The notes: a model not told the origin generated them from the letters alone. Positions 38,397-52,616 are shown, numbered from the stretch's first letter. The stretch is 64,000 nucleotides of DNA from Bos javanicus (GCF_032452875.1 NW_026893845.1:248001-312000), one strand, 5' to 3'. Numbers and translations: made by a program.

Positions 38397-38997
38397 TGCC
38401 GGGGACCAGCCCCAACTGATCCAGGGTATTCGAAGGAGAGATGGCCTAGGCGACTATTTATATGCTAATCAGAGATGTCAAGAATAATAGTATGAGGAGA
38501 GCTCAGTAGGAAAATTCGGTGGAGAAAAGAGACTGAGTAGCTTGGTTTACGCGGAAGACCAATCAAACTTCAAGACAAGAAGTTTGCACCACTTACGTAG
38601 GCCGCAGGCGCCCTCTCGAATAGCGAAAGGTGCCTCACCCTAGACACCTTCTCGAGTGGGTCTTAGCAGCCCAGGCATAATTAGTAAGCGTGGTGGGTTC
38701 CGCGCTCCAGATGGAGACTCAGCTGGAAGTTAAAGGGAAGAATGACAAGGAACTTTATGAATTGGAGCTGTAAGTTAACTCTTTGACAGAGAGAGCGAGA
38801 TGGTGGTGGGGGACAGCCCCCAGTGAAATCAGAGGTGAGAGCACAAAGCAATACAGTAGGCAGACTCCGGTTTTTTTGGGGGGAGATGCTCGAGAATATC
38901 CGGGTGGACTCCTGAGGCTCGATCCCGCATTTGCGTATGCCGAGCCTCCTTCCTCATGACCTTTGTCCAGAGTGGAATGCCTCCCCGGCTCCCGGCA
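38397..38997 (-). mobile_element. LTR 15
   Basis: 601 bp, T7G6. Primer binding site at 38377-38394. Unit 1366 bp: one 46-bp subrepeat (the CCGGCTCATCTGCATG one) is missing from the core block near 39,565. Confidence 0.85.
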
Positions 38998-39762
38998 CAT
39001 GATCAGTGCATGCTCAGTCACGATATCAGTGCCTGCTCAGCCACGTGATCACTGACGGCACAGTCACGTGATCAGCGCCTCTCAGTCACGTGATCACCGT
39101 ATGATAAACACGTGATCAGTGAACGACCAGCCACGTGATCACTGCATGCGCGGTCAGGTGGTCAGTTCCTGATCAGCCACCTGATCAGTGCGTGCACAGT
39201 CCCCTGATCAGCGCCTGTCAGTCACTGATCACTGCCTGATAAACACGTGATCAGTGCCCGAACAGCCACGTCATCAGTGCATGCGCAGTCACGTGATCAG
39301 TGCATGATAGCCACGTGATCAGTGCGTGCACAGTCCCATGATCAGCGCCTGTCAGTCACTGATCATTGCCTGATAAACACGTGATCAGTGCATGATGAGC
39401 CATGTGATCAGTGCCCGATCAGCCACGTCATCAGTGCATGCGCAGTCACGTCATCAGTGCATGATAGCCACGTGATCAGTGCATGCTCAGTCACGTGATC
39501 TGGACTTGATCAGCCACGTGATCAGTGCCTGCAGAGTCACGTGATCAGGGCCTGCTGAGCTGCGTGATTCCTGTCGGCTCATCTGCTTGACAATTGCCAG
39601 CTGAGCTGCGTGATTCCTGCCTGGTCACGTGCTTGATTATTGCCAGTTGAGCAGCATGATTCGTCACTGCTGAGCTCCATGCTTATTGCCTGCTGATTGC
39701 GTGGTTCGTGTCTGCTCAGCTCTTTGAGTATTGCCTCCTGAGGTCCCTGTTCGGTCGCCACC

Positions 39763-40362
39763 TGCCGGGGACCAGCCCCAACTGATCCAGGGTATTCGAA
39801 GGAGAGATGGCCTAGGCGACTATTTATATGCTAATCAGAGATGTCAAGAATAATAGTATGAGGAGAGCTCAGTAGGAAAATTCGGTGGAGAAAAGAGACT
39901 GAGTAGCTTGGTTTACGCGGAAGACCAATCAAACTTCAAGACAAGAAGTTTGCACCACTTACGTAGGCCGCAGGCGCCCTCTCGAATAGCGAAAGGTGCC
40001 TCACCCTAGACACCTTCTCGAGTGGGTCTTAGCAGCCCAGGCATAATTAGTAAGCGTGGTGGGTTCCGCGCTCCAGATGGAGACTCAGCTGGAAGTTAAA
40101 GGGAAGAATGACAAGGAACTTTATGAATTGGAGCTGTAAGTTAACTCTTTGACAGAGAGAGCGAGATGGTGGTGGGGGACAGCCCCCAGTGAAATCAGAG
40201 GTGAGAGCACAAAGCAATACAGTAGGCAGACTCCGGTTTTTTGGGGGGAGATGCTCGAGAATATCCGGGTGGACTCCTGAGGCTCGATCCCGCATTTGCG
40301 TATGCCGAGCCTCCTTCCTCATGACCTTTGTCCAGAGTGGAATGCCTCCCCGGCTCCCGGCA
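39763..40362 (-). mobile_element. LTR 16
   Basis: 600 bp because the homopolymer is T6G6. Primer binding site at 39743-39760. Unit 1365 bp: about 46 bp are also lost near 40,807 in the satellite part. It shares CACCCTATG in place of CACCGTATG with the unit of LTR 29. Confidence 0.85.
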
Positions 40363-41127
40363 CATGATCAGTGCATGCTCAGTCACGATATCAGTGCCTG
40401 CTCAGCCACGTGATCACTGACGGCACAGTCACGTGATCAGCGCCTCTCAGTCACGTGATCACCCTATGATAAACACGTGATCAGTGAACGACCAGCCACG
40501 TGATCACTGCATGCGCGGTCAGGTGGTCAGTTCCTGATCAGCCACCTGATCAGTGCGTGCACAGTCCCCTGATCAGCGCCTGTCAGTCACTGATCACTGC
40601 CTGATAAACACGTGATCAGTGCCCGAACAGCCACGTCATCAGTGCATGCGCAGTCACGTGATCAGTGCATGATAGCCACGTGATCAGTGCGTGCACAGTC
40701 CCATGATCAGCGCCTGTCAGTCACTGATCATTGCCTGATAAACACGTGATCAGTGCATGATGAGCCATGTGATCAGTGCCCGATCAGCCACGTCATCAGT
40801 GCATGCCAGTCACGTGATCTGGACTTGATCAGCCACGTGATCAGTGCCTGCAGAGTCACGTGATCAGGGCCTGCTGAGCTGCGTGATTCCTGCCGGCTCA
40901 TCTGCATGACAATTGCCAGCTGAGCTGCGTGATTCCTGTCGGCTCATCTGCTTGACAATTGCCAGCTGAGCTGCGTGATTCCTGCCTGGTCACGTGCTTG
41001 ATTATTGCCAGTTGAGCAGCATGATTCGTCACTGCTGAGCTCCATGCTTATTGCCTGCTGATTGCGTGGTTCGTGTCTGCTCAGCTCTTTGAGTATTGCC
41101 TCCTGAGGTCCCTGTTCGGTCGCCACC

Positions 41128-41727
41128 TGCCGGGGACCAGCCCCAACTGATCCAGGGTATTCGAAGGAGAGATGGCCTAGGCGACTATTTATATGCTAAT
41201 CAGAGATGTCAAGAATAATAGTATGAGGAGAGCTCAGTAGGAAAATTCGGTGGAGAAAAGAGACTGAGTAGCTTGGTTTACGCGGAAGACCAATCAAACT
41301 TCAAGACAAGAAGTTTGCACCACTTACGTAGGCCGCAGGCGCCCTCTCGAATAGCGAAAGGTGCCTCACCCTAGACACCTTCTCGAGTGGGTCTTAGCAG
41401 CCCAGGCATAATTAGTAAGCGTGGTGGGTTCCGCGCTCCAGATGGAGACTCAGCTGGAAGTTAAAGGGAAGAATGACAAGGAACTTTATGAATTGGAGCT
41501 GTAAGTTAACTCTTTGACAGAGAGAGCGAGATGGTGGTGGGGGACAGCCCCCAGTGAAATCAGAGGTGAGAGCACAAAGCAATACAGTAGGCAGACTCCG
41601 GTTTTTTTGGGGGAGATGCTCGAGAATATCCGGGTGGACTCCTGAGGCTCGATCCCGCATTTGCGTATGCCGAGCCTCCTTCCTCATGACCTTTGTCCAG
41701 AGTGGAATGCCTCCCCGGCTCCCGGCA
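41128..41727 (-). mobile_element. LTR 17
   Basis: 600 bp, T7G5, a state shared with LTRs 25 and 30. Primer binding site at 41108-41125. Unit 1411 bp. Confidence 0.85.
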
Positions 41728-42538
41728 CATGATCAGTGCATGCTCAGTCACGATATCAGTGCCTGCTCAGCCACGTGATCACTGACGGCACAGTCACGTG
41801 ATCAGCGCCTCTCAGTCACGTGATCACCGTATGATAAACACGTGATCAGTGAACGACCAGCCACGTGATCACTGCATGCGCGGTCAGGTGGTCAGTTCCT
41901 GATCAGCCACCTGATCAGTGCGTGCACAGTCCCCTGATCAGCGCCTGTCAGTCACTGATCACTGCCTGATAAACACGTGATCAGTGCCCGAACAGCCACG
42001 TCATCAGTGCATGCGCAGTCACGTGATCAGTGCATGATAGCCACGTGATCAGTGCGTGCACAGTCCCATGATCAGCGCCTGTCAGTCACTGATCATTGCC
42101 TGATAAACACGTGATCAGTGCATGATGAGCCATGTGATCAGTGCCCGATCAGCCACGTCATCAGTGCATGCGCAGTCACGTCATCAGTGCATGATAGCCA
42201 CGTGATCAGTGCATGCTCAGTCACGTGATCTGGACTTGATCAGCCACGTGATCAGTGCCTGCAGAGTCACGTGATCAGGGCCTGCTGAGCTGCGTGATTC
42301 CTGCCGGCTCATCTGCATGACAATTGCCAGCTGAGCTGCGTGATTCCTGTCGGCTCATCTGCTTGACAATTGCCAGCTGAGCTGCGTGATTCCTGCCTGG
42401 TCACGTGCTTGATTATTGCCAGTTGAGCAGCATGATTCGTCACTGCTGAGCTCCATGCTTATTGCCTGCTGATTGCGTGGTTCGTGTCTGCTCAGCTCTT
42501 TGAGTATTGCCTCCTGAGGTCCCTGTTCGGTCGCCACC

Positions 42539-43139
42539 TGCCGGGGACCAGCCCCAACTGATCCAGGGTATTCGAAGGAGAGATGGCCTAGGCGACTATT
42601 TATATGCTAATCAGAGATGTCAAGAATAATAGTATGAGGAGAGCTCAGTAGGAAAATTCGGTGGAGAAAAGAGACTGAGTAGCTTGGTTTACGCGGAAGA
42701 CCAATCAAACTTCAAGACAAGAAGTTTGCACCACTTACGTAGGCCGCAGGCGCCCTCTCGAATAGCGAAAGGTGCCTCACCCTAGACACCTTCTCGAGTG
42801 GGTCTTAGCAGCCCAGGCATAATTAGTAAGCGTGGTGGGTTCCGCGCTCCAGATGGAGACTCAGCTGGAAGTTAAAGGGAAGAATGACAAGGAACTTTAT
42901 GAATTGGAGCTGTAAGTTAACTCTTTGACAGAGAGAGCGAGATGGTGGTGGGGGACAGCCCCCAGTGAAATCAGAGGTGAGAGCACAAAGCAATACAGTA
43001 GGCAGACTCCGGTTTTTTTGGGGGGAGATGCTCGAGAATATCCGGGTGGACTCCTGAGGCTCGATCCCGCATTTGCGTATGCCGAGCCTCCTTCCTCATG
43101 ACCTTTGTCCAGAGTGGAATGCCTCCCCGGCTCCCGGCA
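42539..43139 (-). mobile_element. LTR 18
   Basis: 601 bp, T7G6. Primer binding site at 42519-42536. Unit 1366 bp, with the same 46-bp core subrepeat loss as the unit of LTR 15 (near 43,710). Confidence 0.85.
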
Positions 43140-43904
43140 CATGATCAGTGCATGCTCAGTCACGATATCAGTGCCTGCTCAGCCACGTGATCACTGACGG
43201 CACAGTCACGTGATCAGCGCCTCTCAGTCACGTGATCACCGTATGATAAACACGTGATCAGTGAACGACCAGCCACGTGATCACTGCATGCGCGGTCAGG
43301 TGGTCAGTTCCTGATCAGCCACCTGATCAGTGCGTGCACAGTCCCCTGATCAGCGCCTGTCAGTCACTGATCACTGCCTGATAAACACGTGATCAGTGCC
43401 CGAACAGCCACGTCATCAGTGCATGCGCAGTCACGTGATCAGTGCATGATAGCCACGTGATCAGTGCGTGCACAGTCCCATGATCAGCGCCTGTCAGTCA
43501 CTGATCATTGCCTGATAAACACGTGATCAGTGCATGATGAGCCATGTGATCAGTGCCCGATCAGCCACGTCATCAGTGCATGCGCAGTCACGTCATCAGT
43601 GCATGATAGCCACGTGATCAGTGCATGCTCAGTCACGTGATCTGGACTTGATCAGCCACGTGATCAGTGCCTGCAGAGTCACGTGATCAGGGCCTGCTGA
43701 GCTGCGTGATTCCTGTCGGCTCATCTGCTTGACAATTGCCAGCTGAGCTGCGTGATTCCTGCCTGGTCACGTGCTTGATTATTGCCAGTTGAGCAGCATG
43801 ATTCGTCACTGCTGAGCTCCATGCTTATTGCCTGCTGATTGCGTGGTTCGTGTCTGCTCAGCTCTTTGAGTATTGCCTCCTGAGGTCCCTGTTCGGTCGC
43901 CACC

Positions 43905-44505
43905 TGCCGGGGACCAGCCCCAACTGATCCAGGGTATTCGAAGGAGAGATGGCCTAGGCGACTATTTATATGCTAATCAGAGATGTCAAGAATAATAGTA
44001 TGAGGAGAGCTCAGTAGGAAAATTCGGTGGAGAAAAGAGACTGAGTAGCTTGGTTTACGCGGAAGACCAATCAAACTTCAAGACAAGAAGTTTGCACCAC
44101 TTACGTAGGCCGCAGGCGCCCTCTCGAATAGCGAAAGGTGCCTCACCCTAGACACCTTCTCGAGTGGGTCTTAGCAGCCCAGGCATAATTAGTAAGCGTG
44201 GTGGGTTCCGCGCTCCAGATGGAGACTCAGCTGGAAGTTAAAGGGAAGAATGACAAGGAACTTTATGAATTGGAGCTGTAAGTTAACTCTTTGACAGAGA
44301 GAGCGAGATGGTGGTGGGGGACAGCCCCCAGTGAAATCAGAGGTGAGAGCACAAAGCAATACAGTAGGCAGACTCCGGTTTTTTTGGGGGGAGATGCTCG
44401 AGAATATCCGGGTGGACTCCTGAGGCTCGATCCCGCATTTGCGTATGCCGAGCCTCCTTCCTCATGACCTTTGTCCAGAGTGGAATGCCTCCCCGGCTCC
44501 CGGCA
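43905..44505 (-). mobile_element. LTR 19
   Basis: 601 bp, T7G6. Primer binding site at 43885-43902. Unit 1367 bp through a 45-bp loss near 44,950 in the satellite part. Private changes include CACACTCCCC near 44,705 and GATCGGGGCC near 45,008. Confidence 0.85.
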
Positions 44506-45271
44506 CATGATCAGTGCATGCTCAGTCACGATATCAGTGCCTGCTCAGCCACGTGATCACTGACGGCACAGTCACGTGATCAGCGCCTCTCAGTCACGTG
44601 ATCACCGTATGATAAACACGTGATCAGTGAACGACCAGCCACGTGATCACTGCATGCGCGGTCAGGTGGTCAGTTCCTGATCAGCCACCTGATCAGTGCG
44701 TGCACACTCCCCTGATCAGCGCCTGTCAGTCACTGATCACTGCCTGATAAACACGTGATCAGTGCCCGAACAGCCACGTCATCAGTGCATGCGCAGTCAC
44801 GTGATCAGTGCATGATAGCCACGTGATCAGTGCGTGCACAGTCCCATGATCAGCGCCTGTCAGTCACTGATCATTGCCTGATAAACACGTGATCAGTGCA
44901 TGATGAGCCATGTGATCAGTGCCCGATCAGCCACGTCATCAGTGCATGCTCAGTCACGTGATCTGGACTTGATCAGCCACGTGATCAGTGCCTGCAGAGT
45001 CACGTGATCGGGGCCTGCTGAGCTGCGTGATTCCTGCCGGCTCATCTGCATGACAATTGCCAGCTGAGCTGCGTGATTCCTGTCGGCTCATCTGCTTGAC
45101 AATTGCCAGCTGAGCTGCGTGATTCCTGCCTGGTCACGTGCTTGATTATTGCCAGTTGAGCAGCATGATTCGTCACTGCTGAGCTCCATGCTTATTGCCT
45201 GCTGATTGCGTGGTTCGTGTCTGCTCAGCTCTTTGAGTATTGCCTCCTGAGGTCCCTGTTCGGTCGCCACC

Positions 45272-45871
45272 TGCCGGGGACCAGCCCCAACTGATCCAGG
45301 GTATTCGAAGGAGAGATGGCCTAGGCGACTATTTATATGCTAATCAGAGATGTCAAGAATAATAGTATGAGGAGAGCTCAGTAGGAAAATTCGGTGGAGA
45401 AAAGAGACTGAGTAGCTTGGTTTACGCGGAAGACCAATCAAACTTCAAGACAAGAAGTTTGCACCACTTACGTAGGCCGCAGGCGCCCTCTCGAATAGCG
45501 AAAGGTGCCTCACCCTAGACACCTTCTCGAGTGGGTCTTAGCAGCCCAGGCATAATTAGTAAGCGTGGTGGGTTCCGCGCTCCAGATGGAGACTCAGCTG
45601 GAAGTTAAAGGGAAGAATGACAAGGAACTTTATGAATTGGAGCTGTAAGTTAACTCTTTGACAGAGAGAGCGAGATGGTGGTGGGGGACAGCCCCCAGTG
45701 AAATCAGAGGTGAGAGCACAAAGCAATACAGTAGGCAGACTCCGGTTTTTTGGGGGGAGATGCTCGAGAATATCCGGGTGGACTCCTGAGGCTCGATCCC
45801 GCATTTGCGTATGCCGAGCCTCCTTCCTCATGACCTTTGTCCAGAGTGGAATGCCTCCCCGGCTCCCGGCA
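45272..45871 (-). mobile_element. LTR 20
   Basis: 600 bp, T6G6 as in LTR 16. Primer binding site at 45252-45269. Unit 1411 bp. Confidence 0.85.
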
Positions 45872-46682
45872 CATGATCAGTGCATGCTCAGTCACGATAT
45901 CAGTGCCTGCTCAGCCACGTGATCACTGACGGCACAGTCACGTGATCAGCGCCTCTCAGTCACGTGATCACCGTATGATAAACACGTGATCAGTGAACGA
46001 CCAGCCACGTGATCACTGCATGCGCGGTCAGGTGGTCAGTTCCTGATCAGCCACCTGATCAGTGCGTGCACAGTCCCCTGATCAGCGCCTGTCAGTCACT
46101 GATCACTGCCTGATAAACACGTGATCAGTGCCCGAACAGCCACGTCATCAGTGCATGCGCAGTCACGTGATCAGTGCATGATAGCCACGTGATCAGTGCG
46201 TGCACAGTCCCATGATCAGCGCCTGTCAGTCACTGATCATTGCCTGATAAACACGTGATCAGTGCATGATGAGCCATGTGATCAGTGCCCGATCAGCCAC
46301 GTCATCAGTGCATGCGCAGTCACGTCATCAGTGCATGATAGCCACGTGATCAGTGCATGCTCAGTCACGTGATCTGGACTTGATCAGCCACGTGATCAGT
46401 GCCTGCAGAGTCACGTGATCAGGGCCTGCTGAGCTGCGTGATTCCTGCCGGCTCATCTGCATGACAATTGCCAGCTGAGCTGCGTGATTCCTGTCGGCTC
46501 ATCTGCTTGACAATTGCCAGCTGAGCTGCGTGATTCCTGCCTGGTCACGTGCTTGATTATTGCCAGTTGAGCAGCATGATTCGTCACTGCTGAGCTCCAT
46601 GCTTATTGCCTGCTGATTGCGTGGTTCGTGTCTGCTCAGCTCTTTGAGTATTGCCTCCTGAGGTCCCTGTTCGGTCGCCACC

Positions 46683-47283
46683 TGCCGGGGACCAGCCCCA
46701 ACTGATCCAGGGTATTCGAAGGAGAGATGGCCTAGGCGACTATTTATATGCTAATCAGAGATGTCAAGAATAATAGTATGAGGAGAGCTCAGTAGGAAAA
46801 TTCGGTGGAGAAAAGAGACTGAGTAGCTTGGTTTACGCGGAAGACCAATCAAACTTCAAGACAAGAAGTTTGCACCACTTACGTAGGCCGCAGGCGCCCT
46901 CTCGAATAGCGAAAGGTGCCTCACCCTAGACACCTTCTCGAGTGGGTCTTAGCAGCCCAGGCATAATTAGTAAGCGTGGTGGGTTCCGCGCTCCAGATGG
47001 AGACTCAGCTGGAAGTTAAAGGGAAGAATGACAAGGAACTTTATGAATTGGAGCTGTAAGTTAACTCTTTGACAGAGAGAGCGAGATGGTGGTGGGGGAC
47101 AGCCCCCAGTGAAATCAGAGGTGAGAGCACAAAGCAATACAGTAGGCAGACTCCGGTTTTTTTGGGGGGAGATGCTCGAGAATATCCGGGTGGACTCCTG
47201 AGGCTCGATCCCGCATTTGCGTATGCCGAGCCTCCTTCCTCATGACCTTTGTCCAGAGTGGAATGCCTCCCCGGCTCCCGGCA
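46683..47283 (-). mobile_element. LTR 21
   Basis: 601 bp, T7G6. Primer binding site at 46663-46680. Unit 1412 bp. Confidence 0.85.
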
Positions 47284-48094
47284 CATGATCAGTGCATGCT
47301 CAGTCACGATATCAGTGCCTGCTCAGCCACGTGATCACTGACGGCACAGTCACGTGATCAGCGCCTCTCAGTCACGTGATCACCGTATGATAAACACGTG
47401 ATCAGTGAACGACCAGCCACGTGATCACTGCATGCGCGGTCAGGTGGTCAGTTCCTGATCAGCCACCTGATCAGTGCGTGCACAGTCCCCTGATCAGCGC
47501 CTGTCAGTCACTGATCACTGCCTGATAAACACGTGATCAGTGCCCGAACAGCCACGTCATCAGTGCATGCGCAGTCACGTGATCAGTGCATGATAGCCAC
47601 GTGATCAGTGCGTGCACAGTCCCATGATCAGCGCCTGTCAGTCACTGATCATTGCCTGATAAACACGTGATCAGTGCATGATGAGCCATGTGATCAGTGC
47701 CCGATCAGCCACGTCATCAGTGCATGCGCAGTCACGTCATCAGTGCATGATAGCCACGTGATCAGTGCATGCTCAGTCACGTGATCTGGACTTGATCAGC
47801 CACGTGATCAGTGCCTGCAGAGTCACGTGATCAGGGCCTGCTGAGCTGCGTGATTCCTGCCGGCTCATCTGCATGACAATTGCCAGCTGAGCTGCGTGAT
47901 TCCTGTCGGCTCATCTGCTTGACAATTGCCAGCTGAGCTGCGTGATTCCTGCCTGGTCACGTGCTTGATTATTGCCAGTTGAGCAGCATGATTCGTCACT
48001 GCTGAGCTCCATGCTTATTGCCTGCTGATTGCGTGGTTCGTGTCTGCTCAGCTCTTTGAGTATTGCCTCCTGAGGTCCCTGTTCGGTCGCCACC

Positions 48095-48695
48095 TGCCGG
48101 GGACCAGCCCCAACTGATCCAGGGTATTCGAAGGAGAGATGGCCTAGGCGACTATTTATATGCTAATCAGAGATGTCAAGAATAATAGTATGAGGAGAGC
48201 TCAGTAGGAAAATTCGGTGGAGAAAAGAGACTGAGTAGCTTGGTTTACGCGGAAGACCAATCAAACTTCAAGACAAGAAGTTTGCACCACTTACGTAGGC
48301 CGCAGGCGCCCTCTCGAATAGCGAAAGGTGCCTCACCCTAGACACCTTCTCGAGTGGGTCTTAGCAGCCCAGGCATAATTAGTAAGCGTGGTGGGTTCCG
48401 CGCTCCAGATGGAGACTCAGCTGGAAGTTAAAGGGAAGAATGACAAGGAACTTTATGAATTGGAGCTGTAAGTTAACTCTTTGACAGAGAGAGCGAGATG
48501 GTGGTGGGGGACAGCCCCCAGTGAAATCAGAGGTGAGAGCACAAAGCAATACAGTAGGCAGACTCCGGTTTTTTTGGGGGGAGATGCTCGAGAATATCCG
48601 GGTGGACTCCTGAGGCTCGATCCCGCATTTGCGTATGCCGAGCCTCCTTCCTCATGACCTTTGTCCAGAGTCGAAGGCCTCCCCGGCTCCCGGCA
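48095..48695 (-). mobile_element. LTR 22
   Basis: 601 bp, with private changes near 48,670 (GAGTCGAAGGCC in place of GAGTGGAATGCC). Primer binding site at 48075-48092. Unit 1255 bp through a 157-bp deletion near 49,010. Its satellite part has further private changes (GTGATCGACC, GTGTGTGCAC, GTGAAGAGTG). Confidence 0.85.
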
Positions 48696-49349
48696 CATGA
48701 TCAGTGCATGCTCAGTCACGATATCAGTGCCTGCTCAGCCACGTGATCACTGACGGCACAGTCACGTGATCAGCGCCTCTCAGTCACGTGATCACCGTAT
48801 GATAAACACGTGATCAGTGATCGACCAGCCACGTGATCACTGCATGCGCGGTCAGGTGGTCAGTTCCTGATCAGCCACCTGATCAGTGTGTGCACAGTCC
48901 CCTGATCAGCGCCTGTCAGTCACTGATCACTGCCTGATAAACACGTGATCAGTGCCCGAACAGCCACGTCATCAGTGCAGGCGCAGTCACGTGAAGAGTG
49001 CATGATAGCCACGTGATCAGTGCATGCTCAGTCACGTGATCTGGACTTGATCAGCCACGTGATCAGTGCCTGCAGAGTCACGTGATCAGGGCCTGCTGAG
49101 CTGCGTGATTCCTGCCGGCTCATCTGCATGACAATTGCCAGCTGAGCTGCGTGATTCCTGTCGGCTCATCTGCTTGACAATTGCCAGCTGAGCTGCGTGA
49201 TTCCTGCCTGGTCACGTGCTTGATTATTGCCAGTTGAGCAGCATGATTCGTCACTGCTGAGCTCCATGCTTATTGCCTGCTGATTGCGTGGTTCGTGTCT
49301 GCTCAGCTCTTTGAGTATTGCCTCCTGAGGTCCCTGTTGGGTCGCCACC

Positions 49350-49950
49350 TGCCGGGGACCAGCCCCAACTGATCCAGGGTATTCGAAGGAGAGATGGCCT
49401 AGGCGACTATTTATATGCTAATCAGAGATGTCAAGAATAATAGTATGAGGAGAGCTCAGTAGGAAAATTCGGTGGAGAAAAGAGACTGAGTAGCTTGGTT
49501 TACGCGGAAGACCAATCAAACTTCAAGACAAGAAGTTTGCACCACTTACGTAGGCCGCAGGCGCCCTCTCGAATAGCGAAAGGTGCCTCACCCTAGACAC
49601 CTTCTCGAGTGGGTCTTAGCAGCCCAGGCATAATTAGTAAGCGTGGTGGGTTCCGCGCTCCAGATGGAGACTCAGCTGGAAGTTAAAGGGAAGAATGACA
49701 AGGAACTTTATGAATTGGAGCTGTAAGTTAACTCTTTGACAGAGAGAGCGAGATGGTGGTGGGGGACAGCCCCCAGTGAAATCAGAGGTGAGAGCACAAA
49801 GCAATACAGTAGGCAGACTCCGGTTTTTTTGGGGGGAGATGCTCGAGAATATCCGGGTGGACTCCTGAGGCTCGATCCCGCATTTGCGTATGCCGAGCCT
49901 CCTTCCTCATGACCTTTGTCCAGAGTGGAATGCCTCCCCGGCTCCCGGCA
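49350..49950 (-). mobile_element. LTR 23
   Basis: 601 bp, T7G6. Its primer-binding-site sequence at 49330-49347 has a second mismatch at 49339 (G where the other units have C). Unit 1255 bp, carrying the same 157-bp deletion as the preceding unit. Confidence 0.85.
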
Positions 49951-50604
49951 CATGATCAGTGCATGCTCAGTCACGATATCAGTGCCTGCTCAGCCACGTG
50001 ATCACTGACGGCACAGTCACGTGATCAGCGCCTCTCAGTCACGTGATCACCGTATGATAAACACGTGATCAGTGAACGACCAGCCACGTGATCACTGCAT
50101 GCGCGGTCAGGTGGTCAGTTCCTGATCAGCCACCTGATCAGTGCGTGCACAGTCCCCTGATCAGCGCCTGTCAGTCACTGATCACTGCCTGATAAACACG
50201 TGATCAGTGCCCGATCAGCCACGTCATCAGTGCATGCGCAGTCACGTGATCAGTGCATGATAGCCACGTGATCAGTGCATGCTCAGTCACGTGATCTGGA
50301 CTTGATCAGCCACGTGATCAGTGCCTGCAGAGTCACGTGATCAGGGCCTGCTGAGCTGCGTGATTCCTGCCGGCTCATCTGCATGACAATTGCCAGCTGA
50401 GCTGCGTGATTCCTGTCGGCTCATCTGCTTGACAATTGCCAGCTGAGCTGCGTGATTCCTGCCTGGTCACGTGCTTGATTATTGCCAGTTGAGCAGCATG
50501 ATTCGTCACTGCTGAGCTCCATGCTTATTGCCTGCTGATTGCGTGGTTCGTGTCTGCTCAGCTCTTTGAGTATTGCCTCCTGAGGTCCCTGTTCGGTCGC
50601 CACC

Positions 50605-51205
50605 TGCCGGGGACCAGCCCCAACTGATCCAGGGTATTCGAAGGAGAGATGGCCTAGGCGACTATTTATATGCTAATCAGAGATGTCAAGAATAATAGTA
50701 TGAGGAGAGCTCAGTAGGAAAATTCGGTGGAGAAAAGAGACTGAGTAGCTTGGTTTACGCGGAAGACCAATCAAACTTCAAGACAAGAAGTTTGCACCAC
50801 TTACGTAGGCCGCAGGCGCCCTCTCGAATAGCGAAAGGTGCCTCACCCTAGACACCTTCTCGAGTGGGTCTTAGCAGCCCAGGCATAATTAGTAAGCGTG
50901 GTGGGTTCCGCGCTCCAGATGGAGACTCAGCTGGAAGTTAAAGGGAAGAATGACAAGGAACTTTATGAATTGGAGCTGTAAGTTAACTCTTTGACAGAGA
51001 GAGCGAGATGGTGGTGGGGGACAGCCCCCAGTGAAATCAGAGGTGAGAGCACAAAGCAATACAGTAGGCAGACTCCGGTTTTTTTGGGGGGAGATGCTCG
51101 AGAATATCCGGGTGGACTCCTGAGGCTCGATCCCGCATTTGCGTATGCCGAGCCTCCTTCCTCATGACCTTTGTCCAGAGTGGAATGCCTCCCCGGCTCC
51201 CGGCA
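50605..51205 (-). mobile_element. LTR 24
   Basis: 601 bp, T7G6. Primer binding site at 50585-50602. Unit 1412 bp. Confidence 0.85.
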
Positions 51206-52016
51206 CATGATCAGTGCATGCTCAGTCACGATATCAGTGCCTGCTCAGCCACGTGATCACTGACGGCACAGTCACGTGATCAGCGCCTCTCAGTCACGTG
51301 ATCACCGTATGATAAACACGTGATCAGTGAACGACCAGCCACGTGATCACTGCATGCGCGGTCAGGTGGTCAGTTCCTGATCAGCCACCTGATCAGTGCG
51401 TGCACAGTCCCCTGATCAGCGCCTGTCAGTCACTGATCACTGCCTGATAAACACGTGATCAGTGCCCGAACAGCCACGTCATCAGTGCATGCGCAGTCAC
51501 GTGATCAGTGCATGATAGCCACGTGATCAGTGCGTGCACAGTCCCATGATCAGCGCCTGTCAGTCACTGATCATTGCCTGATAAACACGTGATCAGTGCA
51601 TGATGAGCCATGTGATCAGTGCCCGATCAGCCACGTCATCAGTGCATGCGCAGTCACGTCATCAGTGCATGATAGCCACGTGATCAGTGCATGCTCAGTC
51701 ACGTGATCTGGACTTGATCAGCCACGTGATCAGTGCCTGCAGAGTCACGTGATCAGGGCCTGCTGAGCTGCGTGATTCCTGCCGGCTCATCTGCATGACA
51801 ATTGCCAGCTGAGCTGCGTGATTCCTGTCGGCTCATCTGCTTGACAATTGCCAGCTGAGCTGCGTGATTCCTGCCTGGTCACGTGCTTGATTATTGCCAG
51901 TTGAGCAGCATGATTCGTCACTGCTGAGCTCCATGCTTATTGCCTGCTGATTGCGTGGTTCGTGTCTGCTCAGCTCTTTGAGTATTGCCTCCTGAGGTCC
52001 CTGTTCGGTCGCCACC

Positions 52017-52616
52017 TGCCGGGGACCAGCCCCAACTGATCCAGGGTATTCGAAGGAGAGATGGCCTAGGCGACTATTTATATGCTAATCAGAGATGTCA
52101 AGAATAATAGTATGAGGAGAGCTCAGTAGGAAAATTCGGTGGAGAAAAGAGACTGAGTAGCTTGGTTTACGCGGAAGACCAATCAAACTTCAAGACAAGA
52201 AGTTTGCACCACTTACGTAGGCCGCAGGCGCCCTCTCGAATAGCGAAAGGTGCCTCACCCTAGACACCTTCTCGAGTGGGTCTTAGCAGCCCAGGCATAA
52301 TTAGTAAGCGTGGTGGGTTCCGCGCTCCAGATGGAGACTCAGCTGGAAGTTAAAGGGAAGAATGACAAGGAACTTTATGAATTGGAGCTGTAAGTTAACT
52401 CTTTGACAGAGAGAGCGAGATGGTGGTGGGGGACAGCCCCCAGTGAAATCAGAGGTGAGAGCACAAAGCAATACAGTAGGCAGACTCCGGTTTTTTTGGG
52501 GGAGATGCTCGAGAATATCCGGGTGGACTCCTGAGGCTCGATCCCGCATTTGCGTATGCCGAGCCTCCTTCCTCATGACCTTTGTCCAGAGTGGAATGCC
52601 TCCCCGGCTCCCGGCA
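52017..52616 (-). mobile_element. LTR 25
   Basis: 600 bp, T7G5. Primer binding site at 51997-52014. Unit 1411 bp. Confidence 0.85.

Noticed and set aside
40189..40413. 74-codon plus-strand frames in some units (also 93 and 98 codons near 57,914 and 63,336)
   Set aside because: They are antisense to the LTR and appear only in units with certain homopolymer lengths, so they are by-products of indels.
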